Of a stretch of 64,000 nt of DNA, positions 11,701 to 22,707 are shown one piece after another; position 1 is the first letter of the stretch; each line of letters begins with the position of its first letter. The DNA comes from Notolepis coatsorum (taxonomy: Eukaryota; Chordata; Actinopteri; Aulopiformes; Paralepididae): positions 75,231,706 to 75,295,705 of the forward strand of contig OZ020586.1 in assembly GCA_963971535.1 (NCBI GenBank), in the 5' to 3' direction. Both the position numbers and the translations under genes were made by a program. The notes under the pieces are model-generated. The model searched no databases and was not told the DNA's origin. It saw only the letters and a list, made by a program, of their open reading frames with translations.

Positions 11701-11898
11701 TTTGTGGTGCGGCACGTACCATGATTCGGTCGTCTGATCGGCCTCTTTAATGTCAATTCTCTTTATGTGTCCCGCTGTGATTAGCTTGTCAATCTCAGCG
11801 CGGTACACAGTAGCTTGAGCGGGGTCTCTGGCTAGGCGCCGCTCTGTGTTCGATAGATACCGCTCCGTCGCTTCTTTTGGGGCGTGGAAGGTAGGCAT
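8713..11898 (-). CDS. BEL/Pao retrotransposon Pol, 5'-truncated
   Basis: A 1061-codon uninterrupted frame. Order of domains: reverse transcriptase (about 1-230, with SGDIKGMFLQV and the catalytic-box position SFYVDNCLQS at 194-203), the Pao-type connection region, RNase H (HVFSDASEVAYGS, LWSDSMTVLTWI), integrase with zinc-binding His/Cys (HHAGAERVF to RTCLDCRKW) and core residues in STGMDCFGP, LLSDHGTNF and GGTWEREV, and the C-terminal domain usual in this family (LLHYLPSLQTRQKWVKERD). The reverse-transcriptase box reads YVDN where YVDD is the textbook form. The frame starts inside the reverse transcriptase; Gag and the A17-type protease are absent upstream, so the copy is incomplete. The intact frame suggests a fairly recent insertion. 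Confidence 0.92.
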   Translation of the reverse strand: MPTFHAPKEATERYLSNTERRLARDPAQATVYRAEIDKLITAGHIKRIDIKEADQTTESWYVPHHKVHHNGKDRIVFNCSYQIGSQNLNKELLPGPTLGPSLLGVLLRFRQNKVAISGDIKGMFLQVRLVEEDKPLLRFLWRERIGDEQPSIYQWEVLPFGTTCSPCCATFALQKHVAEDPAADEEVRQSVGNSFYVDNCLQSVSTPEEAEALLLKLRASLIKGGFDLRQWASNDPQVLRSLSPEDKAASSETWMATIPGEAQEMTLGLVWRFKTDSLHYRHTPLTKEQGRLISLPTTRQSVYRTLARQYDPLGCILPYTTRAKMIVRALWDKDQGWDDPIPDHLASTWREWETELSSLPGVNIRRSYFPPTVRPETCQMDLHVFSDASEVAYGSVAYLWAREEGGEIHTAFILARSRIAPRKQQSIPRLELCAALVGAQLATLIQRELSIPVQRTILWSDSMTVLTWIQSDSCRYKVFVGVRITEIQDLTEAACWRYVDTKQNPADVITRGISLDDLTRHNLYSDGPEFLKLPEEEWPTPTPREASEEETEKKKSMFCGLTHTLVPTDPNIDDCPTLESAQLKTFLWHHPEVPSTTNINAANYEEAELLLLQRAQRDSIPDELDCLQGSKPVPSDSRLLHLAPESDAHNLIRVGGRLRRAPDLTDDVKFPIVLNSRHKVTELIIKKYDEDVHHAGAERVFAEIRRRYWILQGREAVRRFQRTCLDCRKWRAQPSIPRMADLPPCRLRLGDKPFHSTGMDCFGPLYVKKGRGTEKRWGIVFKCMTTRAIHIELLPTMSTDSFLMAFRRFTARKGKPSILLSDHGTNFKGGERELRESFQAMGPELKTHLAPSQIDFQFNPPNAPHFGGTWEREVRSIKTALYVVLGAQTVAEEVLTTVLTEIEGVLNSKPLGYVSSDVADVDPVTPNTLLMGRLDPALPQTVYRPEEANGRRMWRYSQVLADKFWNSFLLHYLPSLQTRQKWVKERDNLTEGTVVMIIDQSLPRAMWPAGRVSKVITGADGKVRAAEVLVQGRTYTRPVARLIELPRLPDSLDDDHDPLTL

Positions 11899-12253
11899 AC
11901 CCTCTCGCCTCAGGCGAATGAAAAACTATTATTTATATTTGATATATTAACGTTATATTGTGCATTGGAAACGCAAACATACTTAAAATGAGTAAATATT
12001 ATTCATTTTAAACATGTTTATTTTATTTCTAGGGCTCTAAAAAGAAAAATACAAAAAAAATATTTTCTTCTTCTTCTCTCTTTTAACCAGGGAGGGCGGC
12101 GCTCTAGCGCCCACTATCGGCCGGCCGCCACTGCTCTGAACCTTGGTGCTATCTGGCGAACCACCCCGCGTTTACACCCATTTAAGCAGAACCAACATTC
12201 CACCGTCTCCGTCATCAACGGGTCAGGTAAAAATAATGCGTGGAGAGTGAGCC
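11899..12253. other. No recognised feature beside the truncated BEL end
   Basis: AT-rich sequence where BEL gag and protease would be expected. Includes a GC-rich patch GGCCGGCCGCC near 12119. No Gag-like frame is seen. Confidence 0.4.
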
Positions 12254-12487
12254 TCAGCGCGAGAGCGCACACACACACGCTGTATACGTTTGAAATGAAT
12301 CGTTCCAGCAAAGTATGCTTCTATTATTCGAATGACTTGTTTTTAATGTGTATCATGTAGTAAGTCCTACTGTAGAACATGACATAATAGCATGATATCT
12401 GATTTATTAATGCCAAATAATGGACGACGACCGCAATTGCTACTTGAAAAGTGTAAATGATGGATTAGTCAGTAGTAATTCATGATG

Positions 12488-12553
12488 GCCCGTTTAGCTC
12501 AGCTGGTTAGTTTGCTGCCTGTGGAGCGAAAGGTCCCGAGTTCAAAACTTTTG
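12488..12553 (+). pseudogene. tRNA-like pseudogene, left arm
   Basis: GCCCGTTTAGCTCAGCTGGT begins a tRNA-like unit with a good A-box. The T-arm position reads GAGTTCAAAACT, short of a full B-box, and no acceptor stem closes. Read as a tRNA-derived relic rather than a functional tRNA. Confidence 0.5.
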
Positions 12554-12581
12554 CTTACTTTTCTTTTTTTGTAACGTTAAA

Positions 12582-12836
12582 TAATTTATCCACTCTGGTG
12601 TCCCAAAAAGGACAATAACACCACCTTATGCATACTGCACCTTATGTGAATACTGTGATACTGTGAATACTGTATATTTCAGTTGGTTAGATAGTCAATT
12701 ATATTGACTTATTTGTTTACACTGCTTGTGTTGTTTTTACTACCTGTACCCCCCCCCCCCCCCCATCCCCCATACTGCTATGATGCCTGAATTTCCCCAA
12801 GGGGATCAATAAAGGAATATCTTATCTTATCAACCA
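12582..12836 (+). mobile_element. LINE 3' end with (TATCT)n tail
   Basis: Ends TTTCCCCAAGGGGATCAATA followed by AAGGAATATCTTATCTTATC. The same 3' end recurs at about 29.74 kb and, inverted, at 62.7 kb. It interrupts the foldback element exactly between its arms. Confidence 0.75.
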
Positions 12837-12879
12837 GAGTGGATAAATTAATTAACGTTACAGAAAAAAAAAATTAAGC

Positions 12880-12945
12880 AAGAGATACAAACTCGGGACC
12901 TTTTGCTCCACAGGCAGCGCACTAACCAGCTGAGCTAAACAGGCC
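12880..12945 (-). pseudogene. tRNA-like pseudogene, right arm
   Basis: Inverted counterpart of the 12488 unit: GCCTGTTTAGCTCAGCTGGT, then GTGCGCTGCCTGTGGAGC. Better preserved in the D-stem region but with a degenerate T-arm. Confidence 0.5.
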
Positions 12946-13089
12946 ATCATGAATTACTACTGACTAATCCATCATCTACTGACTAATCCATCATTTACAC
13001 TTTTCAAGTGCCAATTGCGGTCATCGTCCATTATTTGGCATTAATAAATCAGATATCATGGTGTGTGCATGTGTGCGCTCTCGCGCTGA

Positions 13090-14740
13090 CTCGTTAAGCC
13101 TTTCCCTACGCATATTAATTTCTGGAGCATTTCTTTATCCACTATGGTTGGATGGTGTATTGTACTCGCAAATCGCTTCCTGTTGAATGAATCGGTTGAG
13201 TGCAATGCCGACTCTCTACTTTCCCCGTCTTCACAGCCTAGAATATGACACGCCCACTCATGATGTCACGGTTTGCGAGGAAAAAACAACTATTTTCCGG
13301 TGCCAGCTGAGCACTGGTTTGTCACGTTCTGAACCAATTAATCCCGGTCTGAACGCGCCGGCCGGTGCGAGATTACGTTCGGGAACCGGCTCCAGCACGG
13401 AGCCTGGCTGGTGTAAAAGGGCTAACTTGTGGGCAGACAGAACCCGATTTGAGAAAGTTCCATGTTTTGGCTTGAGTTCTGTACTGGTGAATATTCAATA
13501 AACGTTGGTTGAAACACACCAACTGGAGTTTGACAGTCCTTCTCTTCTTCAAATAAGATATCCTACAATAGTCAGTGACAACAGTAGAATATATATCACT
13601 GATTCTTGAGAGTCATGTCCTACATAGAAAAGTCTTCTTTATGTAAAAAAAAATCAAGAAATGTATATGTACAAAGTAAAATCTAAAGGAAATGTGTATA
13701 CCCATGTTATTATTCTCATATCTTTTTTCAGTTTCAATTTAATTTAAATGTATGCTAGAAAGTAACAGGTCACACTATCAAACCGCCCAAAATTACTTTT
13801 AAAAACTCTACAAATTTAAAAATATATGATTATAAAAGAATGGTTATATCAAACAATACATACAGTGAACTTCAAATAATATTTCTGTAAAAATCTACCT
13901 ATCAAAGTTGTGTCCTCAGTTTCCGTCAACACGTCAGACTTTTTCATAATTCTGGATAAATCAGGCAATAGTATGGTCAGCTATATCCCTGAGGACCCCT
14001 TTTCCACTTCCGGTGTATCATGAATTCAGCAGTACAACACATGATCTGGTAAGTTTGACTTGTTTTGATATTTTAGACAAACAATGTTGATATCACTGCG
14101 GTCACAGGCAGCTTGTGTGTGTCAAACGCCAACCTTCCCAATAATGACGATCTTAGTTAAGAATGTTGGATTGAATTTAGGCATTTTCGTGATGTTAATG
14201 CGGCAGCTAGTAACTAAGGAAAAACAACATGGCTGCAGTGGTACACTACACATTTGACAGCCCTTTTGTCAATTCCGTCAGATGTCAACACTGTGTATGT
14301 AAGCTGACAGAGTAGACAAATCCTTCCATAACCTCTTAATGTAGTAATATAATATTACTTATGAACATGGTAAAATATTCCAATGATATTTCATTGTTTT
14401 ATTTATACATACATGTACATATAGCCTGATTACACTTTGACATATAGGGTACACACACTTTAAAGAGTTTGTTCGAACTGAACAAATTAAAATAGGATAC
14501 TTTTTTAATACACAAATTAAGTTGTGAAATGAATAATGTTTATTTTCAGAAAGGGTGTTTTTAACTAATTCCTTTCTCTACAAATATTAAAAACGAATGT
14601 AGAAATATATTAAAAAAATACATATATAATTATTCTAAAACATGTTTTGTCCCCTTATCTGAAGAATCAGTGATATAGCAGGTAATAGTCAGTGACAACA
14701 AGAAAATATAGCAGGTAATAGTCAGTGCTTCAGCTCCCAG
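13090..14740. other. AT-rich stretch; LTR-like block at 13150-13560
   Basis: No gene recognised. The part from about 13150 to 13560 is more GC-rich and ends with AATAAACGTTGG and an ACACACCAACTGGAG-like segment, which could be an old LTR or a 3' end. No target duplication supports this. The remainder is AT-rich. Confidence 0.3.
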
Positions 14741-15906
14741 CCCCCCCCCCCCCCCCCCCCCCCCCCCCCCAGACAGCAGCAGAAAGTTATGGCCCCCTGA
14801 TTACAATAGTCCTAGAATCCAAAAACAAAAGCTCATGTCTGTGAGGGGAAAATCGTGGAATTGGTGCCCAAGGGCCCCATTAGCATTCTGCATGGCATGT
14901 CCCCCTAGGCTGTCTCCTACCCCCCCCCCCCCCCCCCCCCCAGTGTGGAAGAATGGCCCTGAACCAGGAGGATGGATGGGGGGTGGAATGGAGGTTGCAG
15001 AGGGCCCGACTTGGGGGGGAATGCCACAGCTGAAAGTCAGGGAGAAGACAGCTTGACAAAGGAGAGGCAGGTTGTTGGAGAGGCCCACAGAGGGGAGGAG
15101 TCGACGGTCTTGAGGGGGCTCCAGCCATGGAATCAGGGGGGGGGGGGTGTCTGAGGGGAATGGGTTCAAGTTCAAGAGCAAGTACCCCCCCCCTGAGATC
15201 ATGATGTTTCAGATGCCAATCTGGAGCTGGAGCTGGAATCGCGTAAAGTTGGTGTGAGTATAGACTAGACCCTTTTACTGTCAGTAAACATTGAGGTGGA
15301 AGTTGATATGAAGTACAGAGACCCTTTTACCATCAGTAGTAAGGTGGAAGTTGGTAGCGTATGCTAACAGGAAGCACCAGTTGTGATACACTCAAACCAC
15401 GTCACCCATTTAACCTTCTAAACCCTCAATTGACCCAATAAACGATAGGACATCATTTGTATATTTGCTATTTCTAAGCTTATTCTTTCAGTCAGTATCA
15501 AGTGTTCAGGGGGACCAGGCCTTTATTTATGGGGCAGTGTTTTTATGTGAGCAGCCATATTTGACTGGGGGAAAAAAAACATCCAACAGCATTACAATGA
15601 TGTTTTTATGTGAAGCAAGTGTCTAGCATCATGTCAAACGCTTCTCATGTTTTTATGTTTTTTTTTATGTGTAGCACTGAAGCCCAAGAGGCCAAGACAC
15701 ATTTCCCCTCGAGGACAAAGAAGTTTACTCTACTCTACGCTGACCTCACATGTCATAACAACACCATTCCAAAACTGTCATGAAGCATAGACTCTCCACT
15801 TTAATATAGGCTACCATGGGGCTAAGCCATGAATATACCACTGCACTGGCTTTAGAATGTTGTAGAAAGTTTCAACTGCCATTCATCAAACGGAAACTGT
15901 GTCAAC
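14741..15906. other. Poly-C tracts and unassigned sequence
   Basis: Two C runs (about 14740-14770 and 14920-14941), then GA-rich sequence with imperfect direct repeats (for example ACCCTTTTACYRTCAGTA twice at 15270-15340). The frames here are G/C-run artefacts. Confidence 0.4.
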
Positions 15907-17075
15907 ATGAACTACTCCGTGGACAACATTACGGTTGATTTAACGTACCCGTTAAACGTAACCATAAACAAGTGGATAGATAAAGAGGACGGGCCTACAT
16001 CTACTGGTATTCAGAAAAACAGCATTATTAGACATGCCAATCCAACAAAAGACGAGCTGGACGTGCTGGAGAAAAGCTGCAATGAAATCAACACCACCAA
16101 GTCAAAGGCCATTAACACATTCCCTGCCACGCACTTTCAGCATCTTATACCATTCTCTGCCAGTACTGTAAGTCTATGGAGATGTTCACCTTCTTTGCAG
16201 GGCTATAACTTTTTAAATTGTATTGCTAAATTGACATTACTATGGCCCATTCAACATCGATTATCTATCGTTCAGGATGTAGGAACGTTTAACTTTTTCA
16301 TGCATACATTCATACGAAAATACCGTCTAGAATATAAATATGTTTTTATCGTTTTCTGCAGTAATTCCTAGAACGTGAGATATCTGGCATAAACGCATAT
16401 ATAGATTATCAAATGCCGTTTGTTGCCGATCCACGCTATATTACAAATTTCAACTGTACATGATCCTAAACGTTATGACTGATCATGCGCGGATGAACGG
16501 AGGGGGGGGGGGGGGGGGTCGTTTATAATTCCGTGATCGTCGTTAAATACTTTATGTAGTATGGGTGATATATAGATCAGAGCAGTTTGCATGGATAATA
16601 ATAAACAAACAGGCTGAAAGTAATGTCAACGTCCTCTTACCGTTGGGCGATGAGACTGGAGCAAAAAGATCCCAGTTATTTGATGGGGATCGAGTCGATC
16701 CATTTCCGGTTTGTATAATAATAATACACGCCCAAATCATGTCGATTATTGAGTTATGGCAGCGATCCATATCCATGGTGTGTGGCTAGAGTCCCGCAAC
16801 GATATGCGAGTGGCCGGACGCATTTCGGAGACGCACCGAGATCCAACCGGCCATTTCCGGTTTGGCAACTCGCCGATCATCCACCAGGGGGCAGTATTGA
16901 AGCGTTGCAGAGTTGTGCCGAGTCCCACTGCATCAGACCAGGCTCCGTGAGGGAAATATGAATAACATGGTGAAAATATGAAATATGATCTCAATAACGT
17001 CGTACGCCGTGGATTGGCAGAATTCGCATGAACTTGAAACACGTCGTACAACGGTATTGGCGCAGGATGTGTTAA
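15907..17075 (+). mobile_element. Dispersed TTAA-ended repeat, plus copy
   Basis: Homologous over about 0.9 kb to the reverse complement of 63059-64000. Shared blocks include GCAGGGCTATAACTTTTTAA, GTCGTTTATAATTCCGTG, TCGATCCATTTCCGG-like and GTCCAAATCATG-like words. The right end is GTGTTAA, the same terminal motif as the other copy. TTAA termini are typical of piggyBac-type transposons. A 154-codon frame (15907-16371) crosses into the shared repeat and is not recognised as a protein. The left boundary is not determined. Confidence 0.6.
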
Positions 17076-17432
17076 GAATAGAAGCATGATTGTGTTGTAA
17101 GTTTATTCCTACTCGATATAAATGTGTTGAGTCAGTAATTATTTTGAGCTCAGAAGGCCTGTGCATGGCCCAACTCCCGGAACGGTCCAAAGTGCTGATC
17201 CCCCAAGGTGCTGATGACTTTCTCAGACTTTTGCTTGCATTAGACTAATACGTCATTAGTTTGCGTTGCCAAGCTTGTTGATAGCCTACTCCATTTGAAA
17301 TTCCATAGCAATAGCAACGAGACATCTTTAGGACATTTCTTTTTACTCCAAGTTCACTGAAATCAATATAAAATACCCTAGAATTGTCTGTATTCATCCT
17401 ATATTTTTCCAGAGGTGCAACCTGCTGTATAA
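17076..17432. other. No recognised feature
   Basis: Sequence between a TTAA-ended repeat and a hairpin MITE. No gene seen. Confidence 0.3.
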
Positions 17433-17552
17433 AAGCAATAATACACTCAAAGCCTGTGGTATGTCATGAATATTGCCATAGCTGTGATGCGCCCGCGGGC
17501 ACGAGAACGAAGCTCTTCATGACATACCACGGCTTCTCGTGTATTATTGCTT
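17433..17552. mobile_element. Small hairpin MITE
   Basis: Arms of about 38 bp: AAGCAATAATACACTCAAAG and TGTGGTATGTCATGAA pair with the right arm ending CTCGTGTATTATTGCTT. The loop contains CGCCCGCGGGC. Confidence 0.75.
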
Positions 17553-19000
17553 AATTATTAGATATTGATGGAGTAAAACTAATGGTTTGGAATAAAAGAA
17601 GATTTGTTTTTATTTCAAACTATGGAAATATAACAGGGCGGTTGTGGAGTTATCTGGAGTTATCCAAAGCCGGGGGTAAGAGACATGTCACTATGGGCCA
17701 AAATACCCCCTTAAGGGCAAATGCCCCCTAGGCAAATGATGATTGTGTGTAGTGGCTACTGGGACATAATTCACAGCATTCTAGCCTATTGTAGTGTTTA
17801 CTACATCTCCCGTGACCCTTAGCGGGGGATGATGTAGTTAAAGAGAGACAAGTGAAAGATGAATGAAAGTGTTGTTTGTGCGACAGTAGAGTGCGTAATA
17901 AAATAGTTTATTTTTGCATCGGAACACGACTCTGTCTGCACTATCATTACTGCACTCTTACAGTACATTACTTATCCAAGTTATAAAATCATTCTATTTA
18001 TACTAGTACGTTCTCACCTATTTCTAGAAATGTGTCTTAACTAATTCTCATGAAACTTCTCATGTCTAGCCTAGTTAGCTACAGCTGGCAAGCCAAGGCC
18101 TGTCCTAATGGTAGAGCTAGCAGTTAACACCCTAAGCCTGCTCTAATGGTAGAGATAGCAGTTTAAGCCTGTCCTAATGGTAGAGCTAGCAAATATGCAT
18201 ATAAAGTGTTCATCTTCATTTTTCTTTCATTCATAAATGTTTTATTTCTTGTGATAGCTCCACAGCAGCTGTCTGTCCTGCACGGCTGAATGTGACAGAG
18301 AAGAAAACTGAAAATGAAAGGGAAGGGTTTCATAAGTTATGCAACCTTTGAACCTTGTCATTGTTGCATTGTTTTCATGGATAATACAATTTCTGTATAG
18401 TGGTGCCACCTATCTTTTTATATTCTGAATGTATTAATGAGTCAGAGATTATGGAGGCCCCAGACATGGTTTTCGAAAAATATGACAGAACCCCCTCCTC
18501 CCCCTTAATAACCCTGTTACTTACATGCAAATAAGCCAATGCAACCTCAGACTCATGACTCAGATTTAGTGATAGAACGTGCCACATGTAAACGGATCCA
18601 TGAGACTGGGAAACAAAAATGTATTCAAAACCAATATTCACGATTCATGGTGATTCTGAATCTCACAACACTTCTTTTCTTCTCCAGATTTTAGTTTTTA
18701 AGTTGTTTTCATTCAATGTCTCAGAGGACTCCTGAAGTGTGACCTCAGTCACCTCAGCAGGAGGGGTTTTATATGCAGCTGATTCTGATAGTGTCGGAGG
18801 GGCCAGGGTCAGAGGAAGTGTGCTTATTGACCTGGCTGTTAGCTGCTTTGTGCCCAGAGGTCGGCGGTCAGGATGCAGAGGTCAGGGGGCAATCTTTCAA
18901 CGAGGGTCATAGGGGAGAGAGGAGTGTGTGTGGGCTCTCTGATCTGGCCGTGAAGATTTACTTGCACACACGGCACAGACACAAACATATGAACGCATGA
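17553..19000. other. No gene; short tandem repeats near 18.1 kb
   Basis: Contains three imperfect copies of a CCTGTCCTAATGGTAGAG unit (about 18098-18190). No exon recognised. Confidence 0.35.
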
Positions 19001-19001
19001 A

Positions 19002-19230
<229 letters not shown>

Positions 19231-19703
19231 ACACACCCTCCTGTGCACCTAAAATCCCATTCAATCCCACTCAACCTGTTACCTTTATATCTCTGTACAC
19301 ACTTTACCGTTTCGTCAAACTCTTCCTACAGCTTGCGTTCTCAGGACTTTCTATCCACCTCAGTCCCATGAGTTTGCACTGAGTTTGGGAAGAGGGCTTT
19401 TGTGTACTCTGCTCCGTTTACCTGGAAATTCCTGGAATGGACTTAAAAAATCTCTTAAACTCCTATTACTTTGCACAGTTTTAAAACCCTAGTTACTGAC
19501 ATTTTAATTACCGATATGGGAGTGTGCAAATGCTTCTCTGCTTAATTCCTACTGGTTACTGTACATGCTGCATTAATGTTATGTTTGATACTTAGCCTAA
19601 CCTGACCTTCCCTTTCAATAAATGCCACCCCCCCCTGGCTGCTCTTTTTATATTTATCTTTTTGTCCTTTGTCTATGTTCATTTACTGTCCTGTATGCGT
19701 GTA
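19231..19703. other. No recognised feature
   Basis: Includes CTTTCAATAAATGCCACC (AATAAA near 19617), possibly a retroelement 3' end. No coding potential recognised. Confidence 0.3.
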
Positions 19704-20012
19704 TGCCTTATATACGACGGAACTGTGTTTCCGCGTTCGAGTTTTGCGCTCTGATTGGCCAGGTCATGTGACATGTGCGCCAATCGTGGGACAGCAAGTT
19801 CTGCGCCTATTTCCGGGTCTAACAGCCTGCAAACTACCTGGCGTTCTATCGCCATGCTCTAAGACCAACTCTAACCTTAACCAACTTCAAACGAGCGCCT
19901 AAGCTTAACCAGTGTAGAAACTTGCGGTCCCACGATTGGGCGTACATGTCACATGACCAGAAATTACCTGGCCAATCAGAAACGCGGAAACGCAGTTCTG
20001 TTGTAGACGGCA
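19704..20012. mobile_element. Foldback MITE with about 85-bp arms
   Basis: Left arm words CGACGGAACTGTGTTTCCGC and GATTGGCCAGGTCATGTGAC pair with CATGACCAGAAATTACCTGG and GCGGAAACGCAGTTCTG. The centre is non-coding. Confidence 0.8.
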
Positions 20013-20152
20013 TTCAGGCGTCCTGTATGGTTGTTTTTGACTTTAAGTTTGTTGTTGTTTTATGTCAGGTGTTGCTCGAAAAAGAGCTCTTTGATTAAAA
20101 TAAAAACTATTTAATGAGAGACATTGGTCTCTGTTTTGTTAGCAGGAAATAC

Positions 20153-20819
20153 CAGTGGTGGAAGAAGTACACAGTTCCTTTACTTAAGTAAAAGTAGATA
20201 GAAATACCCAGATAAATAAGTAGCTACTCTGGTCAAAGTAAAAGTCCTCTATTCAAATTCTACTTAAGTAAAAGTAGAGAAGTATTTGCTATTGAATGTA
20301 CTTAAGTATCTAAAGTAAAAGGTATGCATTCTACATGACGTTTGTGTATTCCAGTGATTGGGAGCATTCAACCCTCCATCCATTGACCTCTACAGGTGAT
20401 GTTAAAGGTATATTGTCCAGTTATGCTGCTCTGATTAAAGGTGACGTTAAAGTGGTATGTGGTCCAGTTATGCTGCTCTGATTAAATGTTATGTTAAAGT
20501 GGTATGTGCTCCTGTTCTGCTGCTCTGATTAAATGTGATGTTAAAGTGGTATGTGGTCCAGTTATGCTTCTCTGATTACGTCCTCTTGAAGTTGACAGGC
20601 TTCAAATGTGAAAGTATATAATCTTCATACATTTTTGCCATGTTTTCTATGCAAAATATTTTTCTTCAAAGTAACTAGTAACTGATGGGTTCAGATAAAT
20701 GTAGTGGAGTAAAAGTATAAAGTTCCCTAAAATAAAAATACTCACGTAAAGTACAAGTAGCTAGAAATTGTACTTAAGTGCAGTAATGAGTAAAAATACT
20801 TAGTTACTTTCCACTACTG
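20153..20819. mobile_element. hAT-type MITE, CAGTGGTGGAA termini
   Basis: Left end CAGTGGTGGAAGAAGTA and right end TTAGTTACTTTCCACTACTG are inverted repeats of a MITE group common in fish. The flanks GGAAATAC and GGAAAGAC form an 8-bp target duplication with one mismatch. The ends are rich in ACTTAAGTA repeats. The middle (20395-20575) has four copies of a unit containing CTCTGATTAAATGTGATGTT. Confidence 0.9.
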
Positions 20820-21240
20820 GGAAAGACTTATAAAAACATAATTTCATTAAGTTAAGCTGTAGGAATATTTCTCCTAAAGGTACATGCCTAAGTAAATGGA
20901 AGATTGCTCCACTTCTGCAAGGTCAATTTGCATGTTCTTGGTATCTAGGAACATCTAGGGACCTGGGGGTATGTATTTCCAGTGTCAGAAATATTGTGTC
21001 TGTTACTAGGCTGATTAAATTGTAATGAAGAAAAGGAGAATATAAATTATGATTTATGATTTTTGCATCTTTGATCATGTTAAATCTGCGGGGTACGAGA
21101 AAATGCTCACTGAGCTCATTCACCACCTTATTGAGATCATGTGTACAAAAAATCCAAGCAAATGAATAAAGGGAAGATGATTAAACAGAAGGATTTGTAG
21201 ATACAGTAATGAATGATAATCGATTTTAATTATAAATTAA
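20820..21240. other. No recognised feature
   Basis: AT-rich sequence between a MITE and a SINE. Confidence 0.3.
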
Positions 21241-22185
21241 AGTGGCACAGTGGTTAGCACTGCTGCCTCACAGCAAGAAGGTCATGGGTTCGAACCCCAG
21301 CAGGGGGACTTTCTGTGTGGAGTTTGCATGTTCTGTGGAAATGTGTGTGGAAGTGTAATGTTCTCCCTGTGTTCTTGTGGGTTTCCTCCAGGTACTCATG
21401 TCAAACCCAGATTCGGCTCAAATAAGGGACTAAACACGTTTCGCAATTATGCCACATCAATGTGGAACGCCCTACCCAAAGCTGTAAAGGAATGTGGATC
21501 ACTACCCACTTTCAAAACCTCTCTCAAGGGACACCTACGGGAGACTGCAATTCAACACTGGCCCCTGTAAATATCCTAACCCAATCATTCCAACCCCCTC
21601 CAATGTACAGTCATTTACCTAGTATGGTTTTGTCAATAGTTCAATGTACAATTGTGTTTGTTTGTACAGTGTCTCCTCCCCCCCCCCCTCAATGTACAGT
21701 GTTACTTGTTTATACAGTATGCCCCCCGCCCCCCCCCCCCCCCCCCCCCCCAACCACCTCCAATGTAAATTACCCAGTATGGTTGTCAATATCCCAATGT
21801 ACCCAACCCCCCCCACCCAACCTCCAATGTACAGTTTCTACGTCAAATGTATATACTCCCTTTTCTTGACTCCTTCTGTATCACAAACAGTACTGTATTT
21901 GCAAATCTGGTATGTCATAAATGTATAGATGTAGCAGTACTGACTATCTGTATGTCATGTATGTCATATATGTCTATATGAATTGAAAATGGGGGACCCT
22001 GATGGAAACAAGACAAACGTCTTTCTCAGGTCTGCATCCCCTTAACAATTGTATGTATTGAGCCGTACTGTATTGTACCCATTCTGCAATCTGTTAAATA
22101 AAGTTTTCATTCATTCATTCATTCATTCATTCATTCATTCATTCACTCTGGTTTCCTCCCACACCATAAAGACATGCATGTTACT
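21241..22185 (+). mobile_element. tRNA-derived SINE split by a LINE
   Basis: The tRNA-like head (GGCACAGTGGTTAGCACTGC, then GGTCATGGGTTCGAACCCCA as B-box) and GTTTGCATGTTCT-type body run to about 21400. The next SINE words, TGGTTTCCTCCCACACCATA and AAGACATGCATG, appear at 22149 onward. The intervening 740 bp is a LINE. ACTC at both junctions is a possible short target duplication. Confidence 0.8.
21404..22144 (+). mobile_element. 5'-truncated LINE with C-terminal ORF2 end, (ATTC)n tail
   Basis: 21412-21570 encodes the end of a LINE ORF2 (FRNYATSMWNALPKAVKE followed by SLPTFKTSLKGHL), a tail seen in L2/CR1-type proteins. The 3' UTR has repeated CAATGTACAGT words, poly-C tracts, the shared GTCTGCATCCCCTTAACA block, AATAAA and about nine ATTC units. 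Inserted inside a SINE. Confidence 0.85.
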
Positions 22186-22504
22186 AGGCAGGGACTACAG
22201 ATGAAAACTAGCTCATTAGCTAATTCTGGCACATTTACATTGATGTAGAAACTGAAGATGTTGATTAATGTGCACTGCCCCTGGGTAAAAATAAATAATT
22301 TAACTTAAACTTAAATATTATAGGTACATTATAATGTCCCTAGTCCCTAGTTTTTTCTTAATTTGAATAGATGAGATTCAAAACACAATGTTTATCACAT
22401 ATTAATAGACAGAAAATATTGACATACAGTTTTGAGCTGCATCTCAAATGATTCCTTAGGGTCCCAGCTTTCTGATGGTGTAGGGCACTTGTATGTGGCC
22501 CCTA
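22186..22504. other. No recognised feature
   Basis: AT-rich sequence between SINE and MITE. Confidence 0.3.
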
Positions 22505-22512
22505 CTGTAGAC

Positions 22513-22707
22513 CAGGGGTGTAGAGGTGGGGGAAAATGGAACTGATTACTCAGGGCCCCAAGCTGTGGGAGGGCCCTCAGAGGGTCTGGATTAAAATATA
22601 TTTTTAAAGGTTTTTACTAAAAGGTGTGTATGAATCACAGCTGGGGAGGGGAGAGGGGCTCAGAGACGACTCGTGCACAGGGCCCAGAATTTCTTGCTAT
22701 GCCACTG
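22513..22707. mobile_element. Short hAT-type MITE
   Basis: Ends CAGGGGTGTAG and CTATGCCACTG form imperfect inverted repeats. The flanks CTGTAGAC and CTGTTGAC are an 8-bp duplication with one mismatch. The 195-bp body is non-coding and G/C-rich. Confidence 0.75.

Larger units (their letters stand above)
12254..13089. mobile_element. Foldback element with inverted tRNA-like arms
   Basis: Outer ends TCAGCGCGAGAGCGCACAC and its complement pair across 835 bp. Inside, long arms pair over GGCATTAATAAATCAGATAT, the CATCATGAATTACTACTGAC region and a tRNA-like segment. Each arm carries GTTTAGCTCAGCTGGTTAG followed by CTGCCTGTGGAGC and GGTCCCGAGTT, resembling a tRNA D-arm/A-box, an anticodon arm (GTG would be the anticodon) and a weakened B-box. 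The right arm lacks part of the outer arm and has a short internal duplication. A LINE 3' end sits at the apex. Confidence 0.8.

Noticed and set aside
12488-12553. Functional tRNA gene
   Set aside because: The T-arm/B-box is degraded and no acceptor stem forms; it lies in an inverted repeat of a mobile element.
15907-16371. 154-codon frame as a host gene
   Set aside because: Its second half lies in a dispersed repeat also present at 63.7-63.95 kb; the first half has no recognisable domain or splice context.
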